Positions 1-6,783 are shown, counted from the first letter of the stretch. The stretch: DNA of 14,140 nt from Nitrosospira multiformis (GCA_020726205.1 DYTA01000019.1:1-14140), one strand, 5' to 3'. The notes: generated by a model from the letters alone, not told the origin. Numbers and translations: made by a program.

Positions 1-55
1 AACCTATGACCCTCTGCTTGTAAGGCAGATGCTCTACCAACTGAGCTAAGCGCCC
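1..55 (-). tRNA. tRNA-Val (anticodon UAC), 3' part outside the window
   Basis: Read on the minus strand, the tRNA begins GGGCGCT at position 55 (5' acceptor strand), followed by TAGCTCAG of the D arm. The anticodon stem TCTGC/GCAGA encloses the 7-base loop CTTACAA. The anticodon is therefore UAC, which decodes valine codons. The variable region (GGGTC) and the beginning of the T arm are visible, then the window ends, so the rest of the T arm, the 3' acceptor strand and any CCA cannot be seen. It lies downstream of rph on the same strand and has its own promoter about 40 bases upstream. More tRNA or rRNA genes may follow beyond the left edge. Confidence 0.93.
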
Positions 56-94
56 GCTTTCTTCCGCGCTATCTTTTTGCGCTGCGAGAACAGT

Positions 95-123
95 ATTATG
101 CCATTTGTTAAAGAATATTGCAA
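95..123 (-). promoter_or_regulatory. sigma-70 promoter of the tRNA-Val gene
   Basis: On the minus strand a -35 box TTGCAA (118-123) is separated by exactly 17 bases from a -10 box CATAAT (95-100). Transcription should start near position 88, leaving a leader of roughly 30 bases before the tRNA. The stretch just upstream of the -35 is nearly pure A/T with A-runs, as in UP elements of stable-RNA promoters. The spacer contains TTCTTTAACA, which resembles a boxA antitermination sequence, but as it lies upstream of the predicted start it would not be transcribed. Confidence 0.65.
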
Positions 124-146
124 GTCTTTTTGTTAATTATTTTATA

Positions 147-160
147 AATACTCGAGTATT
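147..160. repeat. 14-bp perfect palindrome between rph and tRNA-Val
   Basis: AATACTCGAGTATT is its own reverse complement and stands out in an otherwise A/T-only stretch. It lies 23 bases upstream of the -35 box of the tRNA promoter and about 70 bases downstream of the rph stop. As RNA it could form a 5-bp stem with a TCGA loop, but no clear U-run follows on the minus strand, so it is a poor terminator for rph. It may be a protein-binding site or chance. Confidence 0.35.
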
Positions 161-229
161 ATTTATTAATTTACTGATTTATAAACAAATAAAATTTTAT
201 AAAAATGTATTATTTATTGTTTTTTATCT

Positions 230-961
230 TTAAAATTGCTGATTAAGGGCATTTTGTTGACATATATTTAATTGTTTAATTCCTATTTCAGCTAAATCAA
301 TTAATTTATTTAATTCTTGTCGTGTAAATGCTTCTTGTTCTGCAGTTCCTTGGATTTCAATTATACCGCCATTTGTATTCATTACAACATTCATATCTGT
401 GTCACAGCTACTATCTTCAGCGTAGTCTAGATCTAATATTGGGTGACCATTATAAATACCAACAGAAATAGCTGCAAGACCACTAGTTAATGGGGTAATG
501 GTTAGTTTTTCTGTATTAATTAAATAACTTATTGCATCGTAAAGTGCAACATAGGCACCAGTTATACTTGCAGTACGAGTTCCACCATCTGCTTGAATGA
601 CATCACAATCTATTGTAATTTGTCGTTCTCCAAGTACCTTTAGGTTTACTATGCTTCGTAAGCTACGCCCAATTAGGCGTTGTATTTCTTGATTTCTCGA
701 GTTTGGTTTACCCTGTGATATTTCTCGTTTATTACGAGTATTTGTTGCACGAGGTAGCATTGCATATTCGGCTGTAACCCAACCTTGTCTTTTGCCTTTT
801 AAAAATGGTGGAACGGTTTCTTCTACACTAGCAGTGCAAATTACCTTAGTATCACCAAACTCAATTAACACAGATCCTTCTGCATGTTTGGTGTAATTGC
901 GGGTAATTTTAATATTTCGTAATTGATTATTTAGTCTACCTGACGGACGATTTAAACTCAT
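230..961 (-). CDS. rph: Ribonuclease PH
   Basis: Phosphorolytic 3'-to-5' exoribonuclease that trims extra nucleotides from tRNA precursors using phosphate, working as a hexameric ring in the cytoplasm. The 243-residue product is close to the usual family length of about 240. It starts MSLNRPSGR and carries the conserved blocks [14 protein letters not shown] (60-73), [11 protein letters not shown] (92-102), [11 protein letters not shown] (123-133, with the phosphate-binding Arg129) and [18 protein letters not shown] (177-194, with the metal-binding aspartate cluster). The ATG at 961 is chosen over the in-frame upstream TTG at 1036 because it has a purine-rich site (GAAAGAG, 9 bases upstream) and gives the standard N-terminus. 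A promoter lies at 1004-1032. The next gene on this strand is tRNA-Val, a possible substrate. Confidence 0.97.
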   Translation of the reverse strand: MSLNRPSGRLNNQLRNIKITRNYTKHAEGSVLIEFGDTKVICTASVEETVPPFLKGKRQGWVTAEYAMLPRATNTRNKREISQGKPNSRNQEIQRLIGRSLRSIVNLKVLGERQITIDCDVIQADGGTRTASITGAYVALYDAISYLINTEKLTITPLTSGLAAISVGIYNGHPILDLDYAEDSSCDTDMNVVMNTNGGIIEIQGTAEQEAFTRQELNKLIDLAEIGIKQLNICQQNALNQQF

Positions 962-1003
962 GATTAAAAACTCTTTCTTTATATGTTTATTTATTCGAGT
1001 TAG

Positions 1004-1032
1004 ATTATATATCAAAAATATTATTTTGTTAC
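1004..1032 (-). promoter_or_regulatory. Probable rph promoter
   Basis: On the minus strand there is a perfect -10 box TATAAT (1004-1009) and, 17 bases upstream, GTAACA (1027-1032), which matches four of six positions of the -35 consensus. This predicts a 5' untranslated region of about 36 bases before the rph ATG. A 7-bp inverted repeat, ATTTTGT/ACAAAAT with the 3-base centre TAC (1023-1039), covers the -35 and could be an operator. Confidence 0.5.
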
Positions 1033-1159
1033 ACAAAATTGTGAGTTATTGAATTAGCCAACGCTTAGAGTGGTAATTTATGGAGCGTAGTTATTTATCT
1101 TGAATCTAAATAGGTAATAAATATTTTTTGTTTGATTTGTAGCATTAATGCAACGCTTT

Positions 1160-1168
1160 TGCTAAAAT
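1160..1168 (+). promoter_or_regulatory. Candidate extended -10 promoter for the chitinase gene
   Basis: TG-C-TAAAAT matches an extended -10 element with no good -35 (TAGCAT lies at 17-base spacing). It would give a leader of roughly 105 bases before the chitinase ATG. A 10-bp palindrome GCATTAATGC (1142-1151) lies just upstream. The intergenic stretch 1033-1281 holds no other gene that I can support; an in-frame extension to a TTG at 1132 is judged non-coding. In such AT-rich DNA this promoter call is weak. Confidence 0.25.
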
Positions 1169-1281
1169 TTAAAGATATTTATTTACAAGAACAGTCACTT
1201 ATAAAATATGGTCTTTATTTTGTATCTGCTGATGTGTTACTATGTTATTCTATTATTTTAACCACTATTAACGAGGAAATT

Positions 1282-2658
1282 ATGAATACTAAAAAAATTG
1301 TCAACTCAATAATGTTGGCACTGTCTGCTGTTGCAGTTGTTGCATGTAATTCAGGTACTAGTCAAAATACAACTGGTACCAGTACTCAAAGTGTGCGGTT
1401 TTATGCTGATAGTCAGGCTAGAGTGCCATTGTCTCATTTGACACTTAATACTCATGTTAATCAAGTTACAAAACAAGCCGTATTTATTAAGAATACAGGT
1501 GATTCAAACATAAATTTAAATGATATTGAATTTGATAAATATATTTCTGGATTAAAGTTAGCTAATAGCGGTAGTTGCGGTAGTAGCATTGCACCAGGGC
1601 AAGTTTGTTCTTTTACATTAGAATTCAAACCAACCACATCTGTTTCTGATAAAGTATCATTAGCTATGCCAAATAAAAAAACATTATCAGATAATAGCAA
1701 TGGAATCGACATTCAATTACAAACTAATTCAAATGATGGTCCATATATGGTTGAGTATTGGTGTGGGTTTGGTAGTGATTTCTGTGGTCAATCATCAACT
1801 AATGATGTGAATCCTGCTGCAACTCACGTTGTGATGGCTTTTGCAAATGTTAATAGTGATGGAGGCATTAGTGTTGATTCGGCAAATTGGCCAACTAATT
1901 TGGTGACAGAATGGCAAAATAATGGTCAGCAGGTATTAATTTCTGTTGGTGGTCAAAATGTAGATTGGACTACTGTATTTGCTAATCCTACAACGTTTGT
2001 AAATAGTGTTGCACAAGTGGTTCAGCAATATAATTTAAATGGGGTTGATTTGGATATTGAAAATGGTATGGCAACACCACAACAAGTTTCTGATACTATT
2101 AATATTTTACGTCAAGCTTTGGGTGAGTCAGCGGTAATTACAATTGCTCCGCAAAATGTTGGAGTGTATCAAGCTTCATCTGTTCCACCATCAACTGTTA
2201 GTGTAACTGTTGCTTACTGGAATTTTTTCGTTCCAGTATTAGAAAGTTCTATTAATTCAATTACTTTAGTTATGCAACAAGACTATAATAATTGGTATGG
2301 CGGTAGTCCTGTATATAATGCAAATCAAACGAGTGTTGATTATATTGGAAATAGTTATTTAAATTGGGTAAACTCACCGTTAACTATTTTCCCTAGCAAT
2401 TGGGGAATCACACCTATAAGTGGTTTTGATGGTGTGCCAATGAACAAATTAATTATTGGTATACCTGCTGCAGAAAGTGCTGCTATGTCAGGATTTTATC
2501 CTGACCCACAGATAATTCAACAGGTTTATTCTCAGCTAGAAAGTAGCCCTTATAATCAAAAAGTTGCTGGTTTTATGATGTGGGATAGCCATTATGATAC
2601 ATTAAATAATAACACAGCAAGTAATGCGGTTGCAACAACTTTAGGTTTAGTTAAGTAA
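1282..2658 (+). CDS. Secreted GH18 chitinase-like lipoprotein
   Basis: Family 18 glycoside hydrolase, expected to cleave beta-1,4 bonds in chitin or a related N-acetylglucosamine polymer. The 458-residue product opens with a lipoprotein signal (lipobox VVAC, Cys22), so it is probably membrane anchored and surface or periplasm facing. Residues about 35-140 look like an Ig-like beta-sandwich of the choice-of-anchor type (IKNTGDSNINL, GSCGSSIAPGQVCSFTLEF). The GH18 barrel runs from about 152 to 455: VEYWCGFG, the second-strand motif ISVGG, the active-site strand NGVDLDIE (253-260, catalytic acid Glu260), QQDYNNW on a later strand and a final GFMMWD. The first aspartate of the DxxDxDxE signature is Asn253. 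The ATG at 1282 is preceded by a strong CGAGGAAATT ribosome site and begins the signal peptide. The gene stands alone, divergent from rph and convergent with mlaA. Its natural substrate is unknown. Confidence 0.88.
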   Translation: MNTKKIVNSIMLALSAVAVVACNSGTSQNTTGTSTQSVRFYADSQARVPLSHLTLNTHVNQVTKQAVFIKNTGDSNINLNDIEFDKYISGLKLANSGSCGSSIAPGQVCSFTLEFKPTTSVSDKVSLAMPNKKTLSDNSNGIDIQLQTNSNDGPYMVEYWCGFGSDFCGQSSTNDVNPAATHVVMAFANVNSDGGISVDSANWPTNLVTEWQNNGQQVLISVGGQNVDWTTVFANPTTFVNSVAQVVQQYNLNGVDLDIENGMATPQQVSDTINILRQALGESAVITIAPQNVGVYQASSVPPSTVSVTVAYWNFFVPVLESSINSITLVMQQDYNNWYGGSPVYNANQTSVDYIGNSYLNWVNSPLTIFPSNWGITPISGFDGVPMNKLIIGIPAAESAAMSGFYPDPQIIQQVYSQLESSPYNQKVAGFMMWDSHYDTLNNNTASNAVATTLGLVK

Positions 2659-2687
2659 TAGGTTGTTGGTTGTTCTAAGTTGATACA

Positions 2688-2719
2688 ATGAGCTTTAATT
2701 AGATGGTATTAAAGCTCAT
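2688..2719. terminator. 12-bp perfect hairpin between convergent chitinase and mlaA genes
   Basis: ATGAGCTTTAAT (2688-2699) and its exact complement ATTAAAGCTCAT (2708-2719) flank an 8-base loop. It is the only strong structure between the two convergent genes and could end transcription in both directions. The U-tracts that follow on each strand are weak, so it may terminate only partly or act as a 3'-end stabiliser. The right arm includes the mlaA stop codon. Confidence 0.6.
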
Positions 2720-3552
2720 GTATTTGACTCTGTTTTGTTTTGTGGGTGGTTGTTTTCATCCTCAATTAATGCATCAATATCTGTTGAGTCAGATTTGGGA
2801 TGATTAACTTTAGGTGTAGATTCACCATTTTCACTATCAATTAGATCGTCAATATTACTGGATTCAGAATCATTGCTTGATTCTGCGGTTGGATATTTAA
2901 AATATCCATTTTTTTGCAGATATAAATCACGTACTGTTGCATATGGATCAAGTGTTTGTTCCAATAACTCGTCTTGACCTAGGTACTTAGAACGGTTATC
3001 TAATTGGTCAATGCCTAAAATTCCCCATGATATAACTGGATCGCTAATTATATAGAATAATGGATTAAAGTAAATATCTGGTGCAATTCCCAATTGATCT
3101 CTGACTGTACCAGGACCTAAGAATGGTACTAAGAAGTATTTGCTGTCTTCCCAACCCCAAAATTTCATCGTATTACCAAATGTATTTTGATATTCAGGTA
3201 AACCTAGCTCTGATGAAACATCAATTAAGCCTAAAATTCCAAATGCCGTATTAATACTAATGCGCATTGTTGTTTGCATTGTATTCATACCATCTAATTG
3301 AAAAATATCATTTCCCAAACTAACGAAATCTCTTAAATTAATATAAAAGTTTGTTACAGAGTTGCGAATCGGTTCAGGAATATAAGTATATCCAACCGTA
3401 GTAGGGCGTAGAACATACTTATCCATTGTCATATTAAATGTAAATACATCTCGATTATAATTTTCATAAGGATCATTAACGTTATGGCTAGTAGCGCAAC
3501 CGACCAAAAGAGCTCCGCAAATTATATTTACAATAGTTTTCTTGATATGCAT
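2716..3552 (-). CDS. mlaA: MlaA (VacJ) outer-membrane phospholipid-removal lipoprotein
   Basis: Outer-membrane component of the Mla pathway. MlaA removes phospholipids misplaced in the outer leaflet and hands them to periplasmic MlaC. The 278-residue protein has a lipoprotein signal with lipobox LVGC (Cys19) and then the family hallmarks NDPYENYNRDVFTFN (from residue 26), helical membrane-ring segments, and FLGPGTVRD followed by YFNP. The family core ends near residue 220. After it comes a hydrophilic, acidic tail of about 55 residues containing two copies of a short motif, NIDDLIDSEN (233-242) and DIDALIEDEN (258-267). The start ATG at 3552 lies 3 bases after the mlaB stop. It is the last gene of the mla operon, as in Neisseria, whereas in Escherichia coli mlaA is encoded elsewhere. 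Confidence 0.95.
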   Translation of the reverse strand: MHIKKTIVNIICGALLVGCATSHNVNDPYENYNRDVFTFNMTMDKYVLRPTTVGYTYIPEPIRNSVTNFYINLRDFVSLGNDIFQLDGMNTMQTTMRISINTAFGILGLIDVSSELGLPEYQNTFGNTMKFWGWEDSKYFLVPFLGPGTVRDQLGIAPDIYFNPLFYIISDPVISWGILGIDQLDNRSKYLGQDELLEQTLDPYATVRDLYLQKNGYFKYPTAESSNDSESSNIDDLIDSENGESTPKVNHPKSDSTDIDALIEDENNHPQNKTESNT

Positions 3553-3555
3553 TGT

Positions 3556-3810
3556 TTATTTATCAAATGAAATTTGGTATAAATGACACAGATTTTGGAT
3601 ACTAATACTTAAATTTACAAATTTATATTTTGTTTTATACTGCGATAATTCTACTAAAAGAGCTATTCCTGCTGAATCAATATCTTCTACCTCACTACAG
3701 TTAATAATGACTTCTTCAGAAATATTGCTTGAGTATTTGTTAATTCTATCTAAATACTGCATAACGTTTGATTTATCTAAAGAGATAGGTAGGGTAAATA
3801 TATTATTCAT
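3556..3810 (-). CDS. mlaB: MlaB, STAS-domain subunit of the Mla ABC transporter
   Basis: Small cytoplasmic STAS-domain protein of 84 residues that binds the ATPase MlaF and supports assembly and activity of the MlaFEDB complex. The fold is recognisable from the short strand EEVIINCSEVEDIDSAG and the following helix IALLVEL. Asp45-Ser46-Ala47-Gly48 sits at the loop where anti-anti-sigma relatives carry a phosphorylated serine and where MlaB has a functionally important hydroxyl residue. Its ATG shares one base with the mlaC stop codon (TAATG), suggesting translational coupling, and mlaA follows after 3 bases. Sequence divergence in this family is high, so the call rests on the STAS motif together with position. 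Confidence 0.9.
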   Translation of the reverse strand: MNNIFTLPISLDKSNVMQYLDRINKYSSNISEEVIINCSEVEDIDSAGIALLVELSQYKTKYKFVNLSISIQNLCHLYQISFDK

Positions 3811-4451
3811 TATTTTGCTTTGATATTATTTACTTTTGTTTGCAATTGACTAATTAAGCCATTGACTCCGTCTTTCTGTATTATGTCATTAAATTGATTG
3901 CGGTATGTTGCTACAATACTAGCATTTTCGATTTTAACATCATAAATTTTCCAAGCTGAACCAATTTTAGCTAAGTCATATTCAACATTTACCGGTTGTG
4001 CTTTACCGCTGCTATTTTGCATGGTAATTGTACTATTTACCATTGCTTTATTTGGTTTATCACCTAATTTGCTATTAGTGATTGCAACTTGTGCACCTTT
4101 AAATTTAGAAAGTGCTGTTGAATATGAGTTAATAAGCATTTGTTTAAATAAATCAACTATTTGTGCTTGTTGTGTACTGTTAGCTTGTTGCCAATTACGT
4201 CCCATTGCATATCGAGTCATTAAAGTGAAATCAAATTGCGGAATAATACTATTTTGTATCATTGTTTGAGCTTGTTGATTTGAAATATTTTGATTAATAG
4301 CTTGACTTAAAGTATTAGCACTTGTTTTGATTACATTACAAGGGCTACCGTTATCACAGTCTTGTGCAGTTACACTTACTGTAGTTAAATCATCGGCAAA
4401 AACATTACAACTAATTCCTAGTGCTAACATTAAAATTGATAATTTTTTCAT
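3810..4451 (-). CDS. mlaC: MlaC, periplasmic phospholipid-binding carrier
   Basis: Soluble periplasmic shuttle that carries phospholipid between MlaA in the outer membrane and MlaD in the inner membrane. The 213-residue precursor has a signal peptide (MKKLSILMLALGISCNVFA), most likely cut after Ala19. The Tol-Tol-Ttg2 fold is shown by FDFTLMTRYAMGRNW, the helix with QIVDLFKQMLINSYSTAL, VEYDLAKIGSAWKIYDVKIENASIVATYRNQF and a C-terminal helix. The mature part has only two cysteines, Cys32 and Cys38, near its N-terminus (DCDNGSPC), spaced to allow a disulfide. Cys15 in the signal could be mistaken for a lipobox, but GISC fits poorly. Fifty-seven bases separate it from mlaD, the largest gap in the operon. 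A purine stretch AGGAAG lies 11 bases before the ATG. Confidence 0.93.
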   Translation of the reverse strand: MKKLSILMLALGISCNVFADDLTTVSVTAQDCDNGSPCNVIKTSANTLSQAINQNISNQQAQTMIQNSIIPQFDFTLMTRYAMGRNWQQANSTQQAQIVDLFKQMLINSYSTALSKFKGAQVAITNSKLGDKPNKAMVNSTITMQNSSGKAQPVNVEYDLAKIGSAWKIYDVKIENASIVATYRNQFNDIIQKDGVNGLISQLQTKVNNIKAK

Positions 4452-4508
4452 GATGTAAAATACTTCCTAAATTTGATAAATTAAATAAATTTATTATACG
4501 ATAATGAC

Positions 4509-4970
4509 TTATTTAGAGCCCATGCTTGTCATAAATTTTCCAATAAGCTGCTCTAGAACCATAGCTGATGACGTAATACTAATTGTATCACCATTTTTCA
4601 GATAATCAACATCTCCACCAGATTGTAAACCAATATACTGTTCACCAAGTAATCCTGTTGTTAATATTTCTGCGGTACTATCTGTAGTGAATTCATATTT
4701 TTTATCTATGGTCATACGTACTCTTGCTTGATATGTTTTAGGATCTAATCCAATTGACGTAACTCTTCCAACTGTAAATCCTGATACTTTTACTGGTGCA
4801 TTAGTGGTTAAGGATCCTATATTATTAAAATTTGCATAAATAGTATAATTATCACTATTATTTGAACTTAAAGATGTAATATTGGCTACTTTTAAGGATA
4901 AAAATGTAATGCAAATAATTCCAATTACAACAAAAATCCCAACCCAAAAATCAATAATACTTCGTTTCAC
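4509..4970 (-). CDS. mlaD: MlaD, MCE-domain substrate-binding protein
   Basis: Inner-membrane-anchored MCE protein that forms a hexameric ring on the periplasmic face of MlaFE and passes lipid to or from MlaC. The 153-residue product starts MKRSIIDFWVG, has one membrane helix (about 8-28) and an MCE domain from about 42 to 120, with FNNIGSLTTNAPVKVSGFTVGRV and the pore-loop region GLLGEQYIGLQSGG. The start is taken as GTG at 4970: the AAGGA ribosome site lies 6 bases upstream of it but only 3 bases from the TTG at 4973, and GTG gives the N-terminus I expect for this family. The C-terminal part after the MCE domain is short compared with Escherichia coli MlaD (about 183 residues). Confidence 0.93.
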   Translation of the reverse strand: MKRSIIDFWVGIFVVIGIICITFLSLKVANITSLSSNNSDNYTIYANFNNIGSLTTNAPVKVSGFTVGRVTSIGLDPKTYQARVRMTIDKKYEFTTDSTAEILTTGLLGEQYIGLQSGGDVDYLKNGDTISITSSAMVLEQLIGKFMTSMGSK

Positions 4971-4986
4971 CAAAATTCCTTACTAA

Positions 4987-5769
4987 TTAAAACATAAATG
5001 CGGTTAAAATAAAATCAAGGGCTAAAACCGCTAAAGCTGAGTGTACAACCGTTCTTGTTGTTGCAGCGGATACACCTTCTGCTGTTGGTTTAGCTTGTAA
5101 TCCTTGATATACTGAAATTAAACTTACAATGAAGCCAAAAAATAATGCTTTTATCAATCCATTTATTACGTCATTGTGTAAATCGACGCTACCTTGCATT
5201 TGTGACCAAAAAGTACCTTGATCAAGTTTTAGCATATTTACACCCACGAAATGTCCACCTAAAATACCACAGGTATCAAATAATGCAGTAAGTAAAGGAA
5301 CTGCAATTATTCCGCTAATGAATTTAGGTATAACTACACGTTTGATAGGATCCACTGCCATTACACTCATTGCATCTAGCTGTTCCGTTGCTTTCATTAG
5401 TCCTATTTCTGCTGTCATACCAGAACCAGCGCGAGATGCAAATAATATTGCGCATAATACAGGACCTAATTCACGTAATAAGGATAAAGCCACTAGCGAA
5501 CCTAATACACTTACTGATCCGAAGCGTTGTAGCGTATTATATCCTTGTAACCCAAGTACCATCCCTACAAACCAGCCAGATACGGCAATAATCAATAAAG
5601 ATAAAACACCACTAAAATAAACTTCTTTGATGATTAATTGTGGGCGTTTTAAACTATATAGGCATCCAGTTAACAAATACCAAAATAATCTAGTACATTC
5701 GCCAAGCATAATTATCAATGAACTAAATGGGTGTCCAATTGTTTTTATAAAATTAGTTATGTGTCTCAT
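4987..5769 (-). CDS. mlaE: MlaE, permease subunit of the Mla phospholipid transporter
   Basis: Integral inner-membrane subunit; two copies form the lipid path between the MlaF ATPases and the MlaD ring. The 260-residue protein has an amphipathic N-terminal segment and then about five hydrophobic helices. The family signature LRELGPVLCAILFASRAG (98-115) is followed by GMTAEIGLMKATEQLDAM (117-134), the coupling region that contacts the ATPase. ALFFGFIVSLISVYQG near the C-terminus is also typical. The ATG follows the mlaF stop by 4 bases, and mlaD begins after a 16-base gap, so these three are tightly co-transcribed. Confidence 0.96.
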   Translation of the reverse strand: MRHITNFIKTIGHPFSSLIIMLGECTRLFWYLLTGCLYSLKRPQLIIKEVYFSGVLSLLIIAVSGWFVGMVLGLQGYNTLQRFGSVSVLGSLVALSLLRELGPVLCAILFASRAGSGMTAEIGLMKATEQLDAMSVMAVDPIKRVVIPKFISGIIAVPLLTALFDTCGILGGHFVGVNMLKLDQGTFWSQMQGSVDLHNDVINGLIKALFFGFIVSLISVYQGLQAKPTAEGVSAATTRTVVHSALAVLALDFILTAFMF

Positions 5770-5773
5770 TTCT

Positions 5774-6574
5774 TTACTGTTCTAAATATTGTTGGTAGCT
5801 ATTTTTTGTTGCATATTTATATTGGAAAGGACCAGTAATTTCTCCGTTAATAAATTGTCTAACTGCTGGATTTGATGTTTCTTTTATTTGTTGTGGCGTA
5901 CCTTCTGCAATTATTTCACCATTCGCCATAAAATACATGTAGTCTGCAATTCCCATGGTAACTGCGATATCATGAGTTACTAAAATCGCAGTTTGATTTA
6001 AGCTTGTGCTTAATTTTTTTATTAGCATTGCTGTTGTATTCAAAGATATCGGATCTAGACCTGTAAAAGGTTCATCATACAACATTAGTTCTGGATCTAA
6101 TGCAATTGCTCGGGCTAGCGCTACTCTTCTTGCCATACCTCCAGAAAGCTGATTTGGCATTAAATTTTGAGTACCAGTTAGTCCAACAGCTTCTAATTTC
6201 ATAGCAACTATCTTATTGATTAACTTTTTAGATAAATTAGTGTGTTCTAGCAAAGGAAATGCTACATTTTGGGTTACATTTATATCGGTAAATAGCGCAC
6301 CAAATTGAAAGAGGAGTCCTAATCTTTTTCTAATATCATGAATTTGTTTTATTGATATTTTGGATAAATCATTTTCAAATACTTTTACTTTACCTTGATT
6401 AGGTTTTATTTGTCCTGAAATTAATCGCAAAATTGTAGTTTTTCCACTACCGCTTCCACCCATAATTGCTGTAATTTTACCTTTTGCGATATTTAAGTTA
6501 ATATTTTTGAGCAAAAGGCGGTCTTCACTATAAGAGAAATTAAGGTTTTCAAGTTCTACGACGTTTTGTTGCAT
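5774..6574 (-). CDS. mlaF: MlaF, ATPase subunit of the Mla phospholipid transporter
   Basis: ABC-type ATPase that powers the MlaFEDB inner-membrane lipid transporter. The 266 residues contain a full nucleotide-binding domain: Walker A GGSGSGKTT (39-47), Q-loop Gln90 within FQFGALF, signature LSGGM (143-147), Walker B LMLYDEP with Asp167 and Glu168, D-loop GLDP (172-175) and switch His201 in LVTHD. The LSGGMARRVALARAIALDP arrangement is typical of MlaF-type proteins, in which the usual Gln after LSGG is Met. It is the first gene of the six-gene mla operon. The ATG at 6574 has only a weak ribosome site. Two TATAAT boxes lie within 60 bases upstream. Confidence 0.96.
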   Translation of the reverse strand: MQQNVVELENLNFSYSEDRLLLKNINLNIAKGKITAIMGGSGSGKTTILRLISGQIKPNQGKVKVFENDLSKISIKQIHDIRKRLGLLFQFGALFTDINVTQNVAFPLLEHTNLSKKLINKIVAMKLEAVGLTGTQNLMPNQLSGGMARRVALARAIALDPELMLYDEPFTGLDPISLNTTAMLIKKLSTSLNQTAILVTHDIAVTMGIADYMYFMANGEIIAEGTPQQIKETSNPAVRQFINGEITGPFQYKYATKNSYQQYLEQ

Positions 6575-6607
6575 GAATAACTTACAAAAAATTAAAATTA
6601 AGATAAT

Positions 6608-6640
6608 ATTATACTAAAAAACCTAACTATTATACAAGGT
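6608..6640 (-). promoter_or_regulatory. Candidate promoter region of the mla operon
   Basis: Two perfect TATAAT boxes occur on the minus strand at 6608-6613 and 6629-6634. The nearer one has TTGTAT 18 bases upstream, overlapping the second box, and would give a leader of about 27 bases. The more distant box has no convincing -35. The 209-base divergent region to ubiA (6575-6783) is otherwise gene-free. It also contains a possible 8-bp hairpin at 6664-6682 with one G-U pair and a CAA loop. AT-richness makes chance TATAAT matches common. Confidence 0.4.
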
Positions 6641-6783
6641 AATTTAGTTTATACGCATGATTTGAATAGCTCAAAGTTATTCTGATAATTTAATCATCTA
6701 TCATTTGAAAAGTTGATTTAGTTTAATCTTTGCATTTTTTGAGTTAGAATATTGCTTTAATTTTTATAGTAATGAGTTAGATT

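Noticed and set aside
106..115. boxA-like TTCTTTAACA upstream of tRNA-Val
   Set aside because: It lies in the promoter spacer upstream of the predicted start, so it would not be in the RNA.
962..1036. In-frame 25-codon extension of rph
   Set aside because: It starts with TTG, crosses the predicted promoter, and RNase PH normally begins at the [13 protein letters not shown] N-terminus.
1132..1281. In-frame 50-codon upstream extension of the chitinase frame
   Set aside because: It starts at a TTG without a ribosome site and would bury the lipoprotein signal; the ATG at 1282 has a strong ribosome site and begins a typical signal peptide.
1461..1712. Antisense open frame inside the chitinase gene
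   Set aside because: It is a shadow of the coding strand with no ribosome site or recognisable domain.
4021..4269. Plus-strand frame opposite mlaC
   Set aside because: Hydrophobic translation is a by-product of the complementary strand; there is no independent support.
4493..4498. TATAAT on the minus strand in the mlaD-mlaC gap, a possible internal promoter
   Set aside because: No -35 at 16-18 bases (GGGCTC at 17) and no extended -10; a chance match is likely in an A/T-only gap.
5318..5620. Two overlapping plus-strand frames opposite mlaE
   Set aside because: They lie entirely within the highly conserved mlaE coding region and have no family features.
6575..6682. 9-bp inverted repeat GAATAACTT (6575-6583) / AAGTTATTC (6674-6682) flanking the mla promoter region
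   Set aside because: The arms are short, A/T-rich and about 90 bases apart; chance is sufficient without conservation data.
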